This document shows, piece by piece, positions 47,173 to 55,973 of a DNA stretch of 64,000 bases. The position numbers were made by a program, and so were the translations under genes. The stretch is from contig NZ_JMLE01000016.1 of assembly GCF_000685965.1 (NCBI RefSeq), positions 43,240 to 107,239 of the forward strand, read 5' to 3'. This DNA comes from Arthrobacter sp. UNC362MFTsu5.1 (GTDB lineage: Bacteria; Actinomycetota; Actinomycetes; Actinomycetales; Micrococcaceae). The notes beneath the pieces were generated by a model. The model was not told the origin of the DNA, did not search any database, and saw only the letters and a list, made by a program, of their open reading frames with translations. How positions within the stretch are numbered: position 1 is the first letter of the stretch; each line of letters opens with the position of its first letter.

Positions 47173-47415
47173 TTGCTGGCAGAAGCGCTCGAACACCTTG
47201 TCCGCGGGATCGTTGACAGTCCTGAGGACGTCAAGGTCAGCGCCAAGAACAACCGCCGCGGGGACACCCTCGAGGTGCGAGTTCACCAGGATGACCTCGG
47301 ACGGGTGATCGGTCGTCAGGGCCGCACGGCACGCGCACTGCGCACTGTCGTTGCGGCGCTGGCCGGCGGCGAACAGGTTAGGGTCGACGTCGTCGACACC
47401 GACCGCCGCCGGTAA
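47173..47415 (+). CDS. khpA: KH-domain RNA-binding protein KhpA
   Basis: An 80-residue single KH domain. The RNA-binding loop reads GRVIGRQGRTARALR (the GxxG element is GRQG). KhpA proteins act with KhpB/Jag on small RNAs and cell division in Gram-positive bacteria; this position between rpsP and rimM is conserved. It starts with TTG 1 nt after rpsP, so it is co-translated, and it is followed by a strong terminator. Confidence 0.93.
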   Translation: MLAEALEHLVRGIVDSPEDVKVSAKNNRRGDTLEVRVHQDDLGRVIGRQGRTARALRTVVAALAGGEQVRVDVVDTDRRR

Positions 47416-47437
47416 ACGCCCCGCACTATTTGTCTCA

Positions 47438-47483
47438 AGTCCGGCCCCTTCACCAGATTATGGTGGAGGGGCCGGACTGTTTT
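47438..47483 (+). terminator. Intrinsic terminator between khpA and rimM
   Basis: An 18-bp stem with one G-U pair (47438-47455 with 47461-47478, core GTCCGGCCCC), a 5-nt loop GATTA and GTTTT after it. It splits the ribosomal cluster: rimM-trmD must be read through or have a promoter in the remaining 100 nt. Confidence 0.88.
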
Positions 47484-47583
47484 CAGGAAGAACCCGGCGC
47501 GGCGGCGGGCGCGCGGTGGAGCGAGTCCCCGCAACCGGCCGCAGTAAAACCAGTACAGAACGAATCCCGGAACAGAGGAACAG

Positions 47584-48159
47584 ATGCAGCTTCAGGTGGC
47601 ACGAATCGGCAAACCGCACGGCATCCGCGGCGAAGTGACCGTCCAGGTCCTGACCGATGCGCCGGAGGACCGCTTCGTTCCGGGCACGGAATTCGTGGTT
47701 GAGCCCGCCTCGGTCGGAACGCTGACCGTGGACAGTGCACGCTGGAACAAGGACATCCTGCTGCTGGGATTCGAGGGCGTCGAGACGCGCAACCAGGCTG
47801 AGGCCCTGCGCGGCGCCCGGCTGTTCATCGAGACGGAAGAGCTCGACGAGGACGACGACGAAGGCTGGTACGAGCACGAGCTCGTCGGCCTCGAGGTCCG
47901 CGTGGGCGACACCGTCGTCGGCAAGGTCTCCGGGCTCCGTACCATGCCGGTCCAGGACCTGATTGTGGTGGAGGCGGCGGGCGGCAAGGAGATCCTGATT
48001 CCCTTCGTCGAGGAGATCGTGCCCGAGGTCAACGTGGGGGAGAAGTACATCCTGGTCACCCCGCCGCCCGGGCTGTTCGAGATCAACGTTGAGGATTCCG
48101 GGGACGATGAGTCCGGCGCAACAGGGCAGGGCAAGTCTGAGGCCGGGGACAACGCCTAA
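47584..48159 (+). CDS. rimM: Ribosome maturation factor RimM
   Basis: Helps assemble the 30S head and binds S19. The 191-residue protein has an N-terminal barrel (ARIGKPHGIRGEV) and a C-terminal PRC-barrel (VVEAAGGKEILIPFVEEIV). An acidic stretch EDDDEGWYEHEL links the two. The C-terminal 25 residues are an acidic tail not needed for the fold. The trmD ATG follows directly after the TAA. Confidence 0.95.
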   Translation: MQLQVARIGKPHGIRGEVTVQVLTDAPEDRFVPGTEFVVEPASVGTLTVDSARWNKDILLLGFEGVETRNQAEALRGARLFIETEELDEDDDEGWYEHELVGLEVRVGDTVVGKVSGLRTMPVQDLIVVEAAGGKEILIPFVEEIVPEVNVGEKYILVTPPPGLFEINVEDSGDDESGATGQGKSEAGDNA

Positions 48160-48984
48160 ATGAGGATCGACGTCGTCAGCATCTTCCCGGAGTACCTCGC
48201 GCCCCTGGAACTTTCCCTTATCGGGAAGGCCCGCCAGGACGGCCTGTTGGACCTGAACGTCCACGACCTCCGGGACTTCACCACGGACAAGCACAGGTCG
48301 GTGGACGACACCCCCTACGGCGGCGGCGCCGGCATGGTGATGAAAGCGGAACCATGGGCGCAGGCGCTCAGCTCGGTGGCCGCAGCCAGGGACGATGCCA
48401 CCGACCGGAAGCCGGTGCTGATTGTCCCGTCACCGGCGGGCGAACGGTTCACCCAGGCACTGGCGCACGAACTGGCCGAGGAGGACCAGCTGATCTTCGC
48501 CTGCGGCCGGTACGAGGGCATCGACGAGCGGGTCATAGAGTGGGCGGAAGAGCACTTCACGGTCCGGCCCATGAGCCTGGGTGACTACGTCCTCAACGGA
48601 GGCGAAGTAGCCGTGCTGGCTATGACCGAAGCCATCGTCCGGCTTCTTCCCGGCGTTGTCGGCAACCCGGAATCGCTCGTTGAAGAGTCGCACTCGGACG
48701 GCCTGCTGGAGTACCCCGTGTACACCAAGCCCTCCACCTGGCGGGACCGCGACGTTCCGCCCGTCCTGTTGAGCGGCAACCACGGCAAGATTGCCCAGTG
48801 GCGCCGCCACGAGCAGTACCGCCGTACGGCGCAACGCCGCCCCGATCTGCTGGCCGAGTTCGACGCCGGCAAGCTTCCCCGCGCGGACCGCACCGCGCTC
48901 GGGGATCTGGGGTACGACGTCGTCGACGGTCGCCTCAGGCGCCGCCCGTCCGAGGGCGGGAACGGCACTCCGGCGGAAGACTGA
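48160..48984 (+). CDS. trmD: tRNA (guanosine-37-N1)-methyltransferase
   Basis: Makes m1G37 in tRNA, preventing frameshifts. The 274-residue SPOUT enzyme has the trefoil-knot motifs [19 protein letters not shown] and the linker [14 protein letters not shown]. It is joined to rimM without spacing. rplS is 255 nt downstream, longer than usual for this operon. Confidence 0.96.
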   Translation: MRIDVVSIFPEYLAPLELSLIGKARQDGLLDLNVHDLRDFTTDKHRSVDDTPYGGGAGMVMKAEPWAQALSSVAAARDDATDRKPVLIVPSPAGERFTQALAHELAEEDQLIFACGRYEGIDERVIEWAEEHFTVRPMSLGDYVLNGGEVAVLAMTEAIVRLLPGVVGNPESLVEESHSDGLLEYPVYTKPSTWRDRDVPPVLLSGNHGKIAQWRRHEQYRRTAQRRPDLLAEFDAGKLPRADRTALGDLGYDVVDGRLRRRPSEGGNGTPAED

Positions 48985-49239
48985 CAGAGGTTCCGCCGGC
49001 GCCTCGTCCCAGGCAGGACCGGATTAGCCGGAATCCTCCGGATGTGGCAAAATTAGTCCTTGTGCCTGCTGGGTGCGCACCTGCCACAGGGGGAGCGTCA
49101 CCAACAGCCCGGCACCCCGGCGCCTTCAAGCAGTGAAGGGGCCGGATCAGAAAACTTTCGGCGGTGATTCCGGGCAAGTCCCGGCTTGGCCGTCGTGACC
49201 CAAAGTGGATGACCTGTGGCGTTCACCAGGAGTGGATCA
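48985..49239 (+). promoter_or_regulatory. rplS leader with candidate -10 and short leaderless ORF
   Basis: This 255-nt gap has CAAAAT (49048-49053) as a possible -10. Eight nt later a GTG (49062) opens 24 codons ending with TGA at 49136. The ORF overlaps a small CCTTC-N7-GAAGG hairpin near 49122. The true rplS ribosome binding site is AGGAG at 49228-49232. Whether the short ORF is translated is unknown. Confidence 0.35.
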
Positions 49240-49599
49240 ATGCATATCCTCGATACCGTAGATGCAGCCTCGCTGCGCACCGATGTTCCCCAGTTCCGTG
49301 CGGGTGACACCCTCAAGGTTCACGTGAACATCATCGAAGGCAAGAACTCCCGTGTCCAGGTATTCCAGGGCTTTGTCCTGGGCCGCCAGGGTGACGGCAT
49401 CCGCGAAACCTTCACGGTCCGCAAGGTCTCCTTCGGTGTCGGCGTAGAGCGTACCTTCCCGGTACACTCCCCGATCATCGACAAGATCGAGGTCGTCACC
49501 AAGGGTGACGTCCGCCGCGCCAAGCTTTACTACATGCGTGCACTGCGCGGTAAGGCTGCGAAGATCAAGGAAAAGCGCGACTTCAGCACCGCCAAGTAA
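49240..49599 (+). CDS. rplS: 50S ribosomal protein L19
   Basis: A 119-residue L19 of the large subunit at the 30S-50S bridge. Motifs are [30 protein letters not shown] and the C-terminal [21 protein letters not shown] chose the ATG at 49240, 7 nt after AGGAG; an in-frame GTG at 49216 lies before that site. The signal peptidase genes follow. Confidence 0.97.
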   Translation: MHILDTVDAASLRTDVPQFRAGDTLKVHVNIIEGKNSRVQVFQGFVLGRQGDGIRETFTVRKVSFGVGVERTFPVHSPIIDKIEVVTKGDVRRAKLYYMRALRGKAAKIKEKRDFSTAK

Positions 49600-49684
49600 G
49601 TCCTCCGGACTTCCACGGCAGGTTCAGAACCCGGATCCGGCCCGCGCCGGAGCTCTTCCGCAACAGCGCCACAGGATACGGATC

Positions 49685-50362
49685 ATGGACCAGTCAGAAC
49701 GCCAGCCCAGGAAACTGGGCTGGCGTTTTGCGTTGCTGGCCATCGCGCTGGCATTGCTCATCAGCGGGCTTGTCCGCGGCCTCTGGCTGGATGTCTATTA
49801 CATCCCGTCCGCCTCCATGGAGCCGCTCTTCGGTGCGGGTGACAGGATTCTCGTTTCCCGCACCGACTTCCAGTCCGAACCTGTCCGGCGCGGTGACGTT
49901 GTGGTCTTCGACGGCCGCGGGACGTTCGCCCCGCTCAACAGCGGCAACGGACCGCTGCAGGACGGCGTGGCGGCGGCCGGCCACTGGCTTGGCATCACCG
50001 GCAGTGATACAACCTACATAAAGCGGGTTATCGGGTTGCCCGGCGATCATGTGATCTGCTGCGATGACCGGCAGCGGCTCACAGTGAACGGTCAGGCGCT
50101 TGAGGAACCATACCTCTATGGCGGAGACGCTCCGAGCAAGCAGAAGTTCAGTGTGATCGTTCCGGCCGGACGGTTATGGTTGCTTGGAGACCACCGGTCC
50201 ATGTCCGCCGACTCCCGAAGCCTGCTGGGCGCACCGGGTGGCGGTATGGTGCCCCTGGACCGGATCATCGGCAGGCCGGTCCAGATCATCTGGCCACTCG
50301 ACAGATTTGCGGCCGTACCCCGGCCCGCAGAAACCAGCACGACGACGAAGGACGGACAGTAG
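49685..50362 (+). CDS. lepB: Signal peptidase I (first copy)
   Basis: A 225-residue type I signal peptidase. One N-terminal membrane segment (about 13-31) precedes box B with the catalytic Ser (YIPSASMEP) and box D with the catalytic Lys (YIKRVIGLPGDHV). LLGDHRSMSADSR is box E. It is shorter than its tandem neighbour. The next gene starts immediately after its stop. Both share a Cys pair after box D (ICC / VCC). Confidence 0.93.
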   Translation: MDQSERQPRKLGWRFALLAIALALLISGLVRGLWLDVYYIPSASMEPLFGAGDRILVSRTDFQSEPVRRGDVVVFDGRGTFAPLNSGNGPLQDGVAAAGHWLGITGSDTTYIKRVIGLPGDHVICCDDRQRLTVNGQALEEPYLYGGDAPSKQKFSVIVPAGRLWLLGDHRSMSADSRSLLGAPGGGMVPLDRIIGRPVQIIWPLDRFAAVPRPAETSTTTKDGQ

Positions 50363-51268
50363 ATGCCCGAGATTGACCCCCGGACTCCTGATCCGTTCAA
50401 GCGCGATCGCGCCGGCCGCGACCTCGCGGGGACTGCCACGGACAGGGACACCTCCTTTCCGGAGGCGGCTCCGGCGACGAGCCTGCCGGCAGAGTCCGAT
50501 GCGCCCGCTCACCCGACCGACAGCCGGGCCGCCGGTTCGAGAGGCGCACATTCGAAATCGGGCCCGTCGAAGCCGGCGAAGGAAGGCAGGGCCCATGGCC
50601 CGGTGTACCTCTGGATCAAAGAGGTGCTCACGGTGGTGGCCATCGCCGTGGTGCTGTCATTCCTGATCAAGACGTTCCTGTTCCGGGCGTTCTACATCCC
50701 GTCGGAATCGATGGTCAGCACGCTTGACGTGAACGACCGGATCTTCGTCAACCTCCTTGTTCCGGAGCCGTTTGCCCTCGAACGCGGCGACGTGGTGGTC
50801 TTCAAAGACACCAAGGGGTGGCTGGTGCCCACGCCGGAAAAGGCGGACGGACCCTTCACCTGGGTCCAGGACGGCCTGACCTTCGTGGGGCTCCTGCCCG
50901 ATAATTCGGAGCAGCACCTGGTCAAGCGCGTCATCGGCCTGCCGGGCGACCATGTGGTGTGCTGCGATGCGGGCGGCAAACTCACCATCAACGGCCAGGC
51001 CGTGGACGAAACGTACATCAACCCGGCGGAGGTCCCGGACATCCGCAACTTCGACGTCGTTGTCCCTGACGGCAAGATCTGGGTCATGGGCGATAACCGG
51101 AACCACTCAGCCGATTCCCGCGCCCACCAGGAAAGCAACGGCGGCTTCATCGACATGCCTGACATTGAGGGCAAGGCGGCCGTCATTGCCTGGCCGCTCA
51201 ACCGGCTGACAGGGCTGGGCAACTATCCCGATGTGTTCCGGAACGTTCCCGCGCCGGCTGGAAAATAG
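50363..51268 (+). CDS. lepB: Signal peptidase I (second copy)
   Basis: A 301-residue type I signal peptidase. A charged, Pro/Ser-rich cytoplasmic N-terminus of about 75 residues precedes a single membrane segment (about 90-112), catalytic Ser in YIPSESMVST, Lys in LVKRVIGLPGDHVV and box E MGDNRNHSADSR. The tandem arrangement with the shorter copy suggests duplication. rnhB starts directly after the stop. Confidence 0.95.
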   Translation: MPEIDPRTPDPFKRDRAGRDLAGTATDRDTSFPEAAPATSLPAESDAPAHPTDSRAAGSRGAHSKSGPSKPAKEGRAHGPVYLWIKEVLTVVAIAVVLSFLIKTFLFRAFYIPSESMVSTLDVNDRIFVNLLVPEPFALERGDVVVFKDTKGWLVPTPEKADGPFTWVQDGLTFVGLLPDNSEQHLVKRVIGLPGDHVVCCDAGGKLTINGQAVDETYINPAEVPDIRNFDVVVPDGKIWVMGDNRNHSADSRAHQESNGGFIDMPDIEGKAAVIAWPLNRLTGLGNYPDVFRNVPAPAGK

Positions 51269-51934
51269 ATGTCCATTGCACCAACCCTCGACTACGAGCA
51301 CCGCTTCCTGAGCTCCGGTGCCCGGCTGCTGGCCGGGATCGATGAAGTAGGACGCGGCGCCATTGCAGGACCAGTGACCGTCGGAATTGCCGTCGTGGAC
51401 CTGAGCCGGCCAGTGCTGCTCGACGACGTCCGGGACAGCAAACTCCTGAAGGAAGCCGACCGGGAACGGCTGGAGCCCCTGGTGCGGAGCTGGAGCGTCG
51501 CGTCGGCGGTCGGCCACGCCTCCGCGGCCGAGATCGACGCGATGGGCATCATCGCGGCCCTGCGGACAGCCGGGACGCGGGCCTGGCTCCAGATCCTGGC
51601 AGCCGGCATCACGCCCGACGTGGTGCTGCTCGACGGTAGCCACAACTGGCTCTCACCGGAAACGCAGGCATCCCTCTTCGACGACGCACCGGCCGGGCCC
51701 AGCTGCGACGCGCCGGTCCACACCCTGGTCAAGGCGGACATGCAGTGCCTGAGCGTGGCGGCAGCCAGCATCCTGGCCAAGGTGGAGCGGGACCAGCTGA
51801 TGCGTTCGCTGCACGATGAGTACCCGTCCTTCGGCTGGAACGAAAACAAGGGCTACGGAACGGCGTCCCACAAGGAGGCCCTCAAAGCTGCCGGGCCAAC
51901 CCCCTATCACCGGGTCAGCTGGCAGATTCTCTGA
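51269..51934 (+). CDS. rnhB: Ribonuclease HII
   Basis: Cleaves RNA in RNA-DNA hybrids, including single ribonucleotides in DNA. The 221-residue protein has the DEXXG motif in [14 protein letters not shown] (two of the catalytic acids), and further conserved acids in LLDGSH and [19 protein letters not shown]. It follows the signal peptidase gene with no gap. Confidence 0.95.
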   Translation: MSIAPTLDYEHRFLSSGARLLAGIDEVGRGAIAGPVTVGIAVVDLSRPVLLDDVRDSKLLKEADRERLEPLVRSWSVASAVGHASAAEIDAMGIIAALRTAGTRAWLQILAAGITPDVVLLDGSHNWLSPETQASLFDDAPAGPSCDAPVHTLVKADMQCLSVAAASILAKVERDQLMRSLHDEYPSFGWNENKGYGTASHKEALKAAGPTPYHRVSWQIL

Positions 51935-51989
51935 CCCCGGATCTCCGACCCTGGCCGCGGGGCCGCGCGGAATGGTGCAAGATGGAACC

Positions 51990-52316
51990 ATGAGTGCCGA
52001 GGATCTTGAGAACTATGAAACCGACATGGAGCTGCAGCTCTACCGCGAATACCGTGACGTCGTCGGGCTGTTCAGCTACGTAGTCGAGACCGAACGGCGT
52101 TTCTATCTCGCCAACCACGTGGACCTGCAGGCGCGCAGCGCCGATGGCGAAGTCTATTTCGACCTCACCCTCCAGGACGCCTGGGTATGGGACGTCTACC
52201 GCTCGGCCCGGTTCGTCAAGAGCGTGCGGGTGATTACGTTCAAGGACGTCAACGTCGAAGAACTGCCCCGAAACGAGGAACTTGCCCTTCCCAAGGACGT
52301 GGACCTGGGCAACTGA
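51990..52316 (+). CDS. DUF2469 family protein
   Basis: A 108-residue member of the actinobacterial DUF2469 family, strongly conserved from MSAEDLENYE through LYREYRDVV to DAWVWDVYRSARF. The function is unknown. It usually lies, as here, between rnhB and yraN. I chose the ATG at 51990, which gives the family N-terminus. A T-rich terminator follows. Confidence 0.9.
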   Translation: MSAEDLENYETDMELQLYREYRDVVGLFSYVVETERRFYLANHVDLQARSADGEVYFDLTLQDAWVWDVYRSARFVKSVRVITFKDVNVEELPRNEELALPKDVDLGN

Positions 52317-52598
52317 CCGCAGCGGCGGACACGCGCGCTGCCGGGCCGGGCGCCCGGCACCGTAGCCGACCCCCTTATCTGCAGGTTGCGCTACCTGTTT
52401 TTTGCCCGGGGTCTGGCCTCCCGGCGGTCCTTGGCGCGAGACTACTCTTAGGGATTGATTCGTAGTTTCTGTCCGACGGCCTGCCGCAGTGCGGAGGGGT
52501 TCCGCGTCGTGCAGACAAATACTGGCGGTGCTTCAGTACGAGCACCGCGGGCTCTTACTGGCACCGCCTACCTGGCTGAAATCAGAGAAGATCTCACC
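52317..52598. other. Non-coding stretch with terminator and hairpins before the mini-protein
   Basis: Apart from the terminator at 52381, this stretch holds a TGCCGGG/CCCGGCA stem (52339-52359) and a GCGGTGC-N10-GCACCGC stem (52526-52549) about 50 nt before the mini-protein start. No coding sequence is supported. After the mini-protein, 52710-52829 shows nothing recognisable except the yraN ribosome binding site. Confidence 0.55.
52381..52403 (+). terminator. Short intrinsic terminator after DUF2469
   Basis: CAGGT (52382-52386), a 6-nt loop, ACCTG (52393-52397) and six T residues (52398-52403). The stem is short but the T run is the best in this part of the window. Confidence 0.55.
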
Positions 52599-52709
52599 AT
52601 GAAAATACTCTGTTGGTTCCTTGGGCACATCTGGAGCAGCCATGCCGGATTCTATGATGAGCGGCCACACCAGTCGGCCCATTGCATGAGATGCGGAACC
52701 CGCGCCTAG
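52599..52709 (+). CDS. 36-residue Cys/His mini-protein, candidate zinc ribbon
   Basis: Begins MKILCWFLGHIW and ends CMRCGTRA. Cys5, His10, Cys29 and Cys32 form a likely metal site, a pattern seen in very small zinc-ribbon proteins of phages and bacteria (for example DUF1660-like). The ATG lies after a weak purine stretch (GAGAAG), so translation is plausible but not certain. It sits alone in the 513-nt DUF2469-yraN gap behind a hairpin-rich leader. Confidence 0.5.
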   Translation: MKILCWFLGHIWSSHAGFYDERPHQSAHCMRCGTRA

Positions 52710-52829
52710 CGGCTGACTCCACGCGTCAACATCTCCTCCACAGGACCCTTTTGACCGGGTTTCCCACATAGCTCCCTCCGCCGGTATGCCGGCCTTCGGC
52801 CCTCCAGCAGGCTGGTGGCGGAGGTAACA

Positions 52830-53186
52830 ATGAGAGCCAAAGACTTGCTTGGCCGGCGCGGGGAAGAATTAGCTGCCGGATATCTGGAATCACAGGGCAT
52901 GCGGATCGTGGACCGCAACTGGCGTTGCCCTGAAGGTGAAATCGACATCGTCGCCCTGGACGGCGACTCGCTCGTCATCGCCGAAGTGAAGACGCGCAAA
53001 TCCCTTGCCTACGGGCATCCCTTCGAAGCCGTCGGCGTTGCCAAACTGGCCCGGTTGCACCGGCTCGCGTCGGCATGGTGCCGCGACCACGAACTCCGCA
53101 TGCCGTTCCGCCGCGTTGACGTCGTTGCGGTCCTGGATGACGGGGCGGGCCAGCCGCGTGTCGAGCACCTCAAGGGGGTGGGGTAG
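52830..53186 (+). CDS. yraN: YraN family (UPF0102) nuclease-fold protein
   Basis: A 118-residue protein with the restriction-endonuclease-like fold. The G-R-R-G-E-E-L-A start is typical, and D in EIDIVALDGDS and the EVKTRK motif form the PD-(D/E)xK-like site. The biological role is not settled. It sits upstream of yifB and dprA, a conserved grouping linked with DNA processing. I chose the ATG at 52830 (GGAGGT 4 nt upstream) over the GTG at 52815. Confidence 0.88.
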   Translation: MRAKDLLGRRGEELAAGYLESQGMRIVDRNWRCPEGEIDIVALDGDSLVIAEVKTRKSLAYGHPFEAVGVAKLARLHRLASAWCRDHELRMPFRRVDVVAVLDDGAGQPRVEHLKGVG

Positions 53187-54731
53187 GTGGCCCTGGGCAG
53201 GACGTACTCTGTGGCGCTTGTGGGACTCAACGGGTACATCGTCGAAGTCGAAGCCGACATCGGCCAGACCCTCCCGGCCTTCGTCATTCTCGGCCTTCCG
53301 GACGCCTCACTCAACGAAGCCAAGGAACGCATCCGGTCCGCCGCGCAAAACTCGGGAATCCCGTTGAGCCGCCGAAAGATCACCGCGAACCTTATCCCGG
53401 CGTCGCTGCCGAAACGGGGCTCCGGCTTTGACCTGGCCATCACCATGGCTGTCCTTCGCGCCGCGAATGACATCAGATCAACTGAGCGGACTGTGTTCAT
53501 CGCCGAACTGGGCCTCGACGGCAGGCTCAGGCCGGTCCGGGGGATCCTCCCCGCTGTGATGGCCGCCGTGCAGGCCGGGTTTCCGGACATTGTGGTGGCG
53601 AACGCAAATGCGGCTGAGGCAGAGCTCGTGCCGGGAGCCAGGGTCCGCGGGTACAGGACCCTGGCCCGGCTCGCCTGTGACTTCGGGGCGGATCCGCAGG
53701 AACTGGCCCTGGACTTCGAACCCGACGACGAAGATGCCTCAGGCGACGCTGCCTCCGGGGCCGGGGTGGTGCCGGATATGTGCGATGTCTCCGGGCAGGG
53801 TGATGCGAGGAGGGCGCTCGAAGTTGCTGCCGCCGGTGCGCACCATCTCCTCCTTTCCGGTCCGCCGGGGGCCGGGAAGACAATGCTGGCTGAACGGCTT
53901 CCGGGCCTGCTGCCGGATTTGGCTGACACCGAGGCCATGGAGGTGACCGCAATCCACTCCCTGTGTGCGTTGCCGACTGCCGCCGTGCAGCTCGTGCGGC
54001 GGCCGCCATTTGAGAATCCCCATCACAGCGCCACCGCAGCCGCCATCATCGGGGGCGGCTCGGGGTTGCCGCGGCCGGGAGCGGCGTCCAGGGCCCACCG
54101 TGGCGTGCTGTTCCTTGACGAGGCCCCGGAATACGAGCGGCGGGTCCTTGACGCGCTCAGGCAACCCTTGGAGAGCGGCGAACTGGTCATCCACCGGTCC
54201 GCCGGTACCGCCGCCTATCCGGCAAGGTTCCAGCTCGTGCTTGCCGCCAACCCTTGCCCTTGCGGTAAGGCATCGGGCAAAGGACTCGACTGCACCTGCA
54301 CGCCGATGATGCGTCGCCGCTACCTGGCACGGATGTCCGGGCCGCTGCTGGACCGGGTGGACATCCAGCTGCAGGTGGAACGGGTATCGCTTGCGGACTT
54401 CGGCCGGACGGGCGCGGAGGAAGACACTCCCGCCATCGCCGCCAGGGTCCGTGCCGCCAGGGAGCGTCAGCTGCTGAGGCTTCATCCCCTGGGGCTGGAA
54501 ACCAACTCACAAGTGCCCGGCCGCGTCCTCCGCGGGGCACTGCGCCTCTCATCACCCACCACGCGAATCCTGGACCACTCGCTCGAACGCGGCGTACTCA
54601 CGGCCCGCGGATACGATCGCGTCCTGCGCCTCGCATGGACACTGGCGGACCTCGCCGGGCGTGACACCCCGGACCACGACGATATCGGGCAAGCGCTGGG
54701 TCTCCGGCAAGCTGCCTCGGCTGCGGCCTGA
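53187..54731 (+). CDS. yifB: YifB/ComM-type AAA ATPase
   Basis: A 514-residue Mg-chelatase-like AAA+ protein. An N-terminal Lon-like domain (GLPDASLNEAKERIRSA) precedes Walker A SGPPGAGKTML and Walker B GVLFLDEAPEY, then a C-terminal Mg-chelatase domain (RGALRLSSPTTRILDHS). ComM relatives are branch-migration helicases that widen recombination in natural transformation. It starts with GTG directly after yraN. dprA follows after 10 nt. Confidence 0.93.
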   Translation: MALGRTYSVALVGLNGYIVEVEADIGQTLPAFVILGLPDASLNEAKERIRSAAQNSGIPLSRRKITANLIPASLPKRGSGFDLAITMAVLRAANDIRSTERTVFIAELGLDGRLRPVRGILPAVMAAVQAGFPDIVVANANAAEAELVPGARVRGYRTLARLACDFGADPQELALDFEPDDEDASGDAASGAGVVPDMCDVSGQGDARRALEVAAAGAHHLLLSGPPGAGKTMLAERLPGLLPDLADTEAMEVTAIHSLCALPTAAVQLVRRPPFENPHHSATAAAIIGGGSGLPRPGAASRAHRGVLFLDEAPEYERRVLDALRQPLESGELVIHRSAGTAAYPARFQLVLAANPCPCGKASGKGLDCTCTPMMRRRYLARMSGPLLDRVDIQLQVERVSLADFGRTGAEEDTPAIAARVRAARERQLLRLHPLGLETNSQVPGRVLRGALRLSSPTTRILDHSLERGVLTARGYDRVLRLAWTLADLAGRDTPDHDDIGQALGLRQAASAAA

Positions 54732-54741
54732 AAGGAATACG

Positions 54742-55926
54742 ATGACTGACACTGAACGCCTGGCGCGGGCCGCCCTGTCGCGTCTGATGGAGCCCCAGGA
54801 CGCCGTGGGCCTGGCGCTCGTGAGGACCGCAGGCGCGGTGGATGCGCTTCGAATCGCCACCGGACAACTGGCATCCGGTCCGGAGCTTGAACAGGCTCTG
54901 ACCGCGCTGCTGGCAGAGAACGGCACCAGCAGCTGGCCGGGAATGAACGCCTCACTCAAACGCTGGGCTCCCCGGATACCGGACCTTGCTCCGGAGCGGG
55001 ACCTCGCCACCATGCACCGGCTGGGCGGGCGCATGATCATGCCCTCCGATGCCCTGTGGCCCCGGCAGTTGACGGACCTGGACCTTCAAGAACCCATCTG
55101 CCTCTGGTGGCGTGGCGTGGAACAGCCCCTGCCCGCAGCGTCAAGGTCCATTGCGCTGGTCGGGTCCCGCGACAGCACCAGCTACGGTGCAGCCGTCACC
55201 GGCGACCTCGCGTATTCGTTGGCCCAACGGGGCTTCACCGTCGTCTCCGGCGGGGCCTACGGGATTGATGCCCACGCCCACAGGGCTGCGCTGGCCGGTG
55301 CCGGCGACACCATGCCCACCATCGCCGTCATGGCCGGGGGAGTGGACCGCTTCTATCCATCCGGCAACGAGGACCTGCTCAGGGCCGTCGCAAACCAGGG
55401 GGCTGTCCTGGCTGAAGTCCCGCCCGGATCCGCTCCCACCCGGTACCGGTTCCTGCAGCGGAACCGCCTCATCGCCGCGCTGTCCTCCGTCACAGTGGTG
55501 GTGGAGGCCCGCTGGCGCTCGGGCGCACTGAACACAGCCCACCATGCCGAAACGCTGGGCCGTGCCGTCGGCGCCGTCCCCGGGTCCGTGCACAGTGCCA
55601 ATTCCGCCGGCTGCCACCGGCTGATTCGCGAGGGGGGAGCCGTGTGCGTCACAGATGCCGGGGAGATTGCCGAACTTGCCTCGCCCAGCGGTGAATCGAT
55701 GGCCGAACCGGGCCCGGGACAGCCCGCCGACCATGACGGGCTTACGCTGGAGGACCTCATCCTGCTCGACGCGCTGCCGCTGCGGTCCACAAGTTCGGTC
55801 GAAAAGCTGACCTCAGTTGCCGGGCTGAGTGCTGATTCCGTCAGGGCGGGGCTGGGCAGGCTGGGGCTGCTGGGGCTCGCTGAATCCGAACGCGGCGGCT
55901 GGAAGCGTTCCCGCAAGGCGTGTTGA
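54742..55926 (+). CDS. dprA: DNA-processing protein DprA
   Basis: Loads RecA on single-stranded DNA during transformation. The 394-residue protein has the Rossmann core with GSRDSTSYG, SGGAYGIDAHAHRAAL and VVVEARWRSGALNTA. A C-terminal winged-helix-like region (VEKLTSVAGLSADSVRAGL) follows. AAAGGAA precedes the ATG. Presence of dprA with yifB does not by itself prove competence; no DNA-uptake genes are in the window. Confidence 0.93.
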   Translation: MTDTERLARAALSRLMEPQDAVGLALVRTAGAVDALRIATGQLASGPELEQALTALLAENGTSSWPGMNASLKRWAPRIPDLAPERDLATMHRLGGRMIMPSDALWPRQLTDLDLQEPICLWWRGVEQPLPAASRSIALVGSRDSTSYGAAVTGDLAYSLAQRGFTVVSGGAYGIDAHAHRAALAGAGDTMPTIAVMAGGVDRFYPSGNEDLLRAVANQGAVLAEVPPGSAPTRYRFLQRNRLIAALSSVTVVVEARWRSGALNTAHHAETLGRAVGAVPGSVHSANSAGCHRLIREGGAVCVTDAGEIAELASPSGESMAEPGPGQPADHDGLTLEDLILLDALPLRSTSSVEKLTSVAGLSADSVRAGLGRLGLLGLAESERGGWKRSRKAC

Positions 55927-55973
55927 GCCCTGCGGTCCGTTGTGTGGCTGCCAAACAGTGGGAAAGTGGGAGC

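Noticed and set aside
48935..49177. 80-codon minus-strand frame before rplS
   Set aside because: No ribosome binding site or motif; it overlaps the trmD end and the rplS leader.
52339..52359. Second terminator after DUF2469
   Set aside because: The 7-bp stem has a GC-rich loop and no T run; the element at 52381 is the better candidate.
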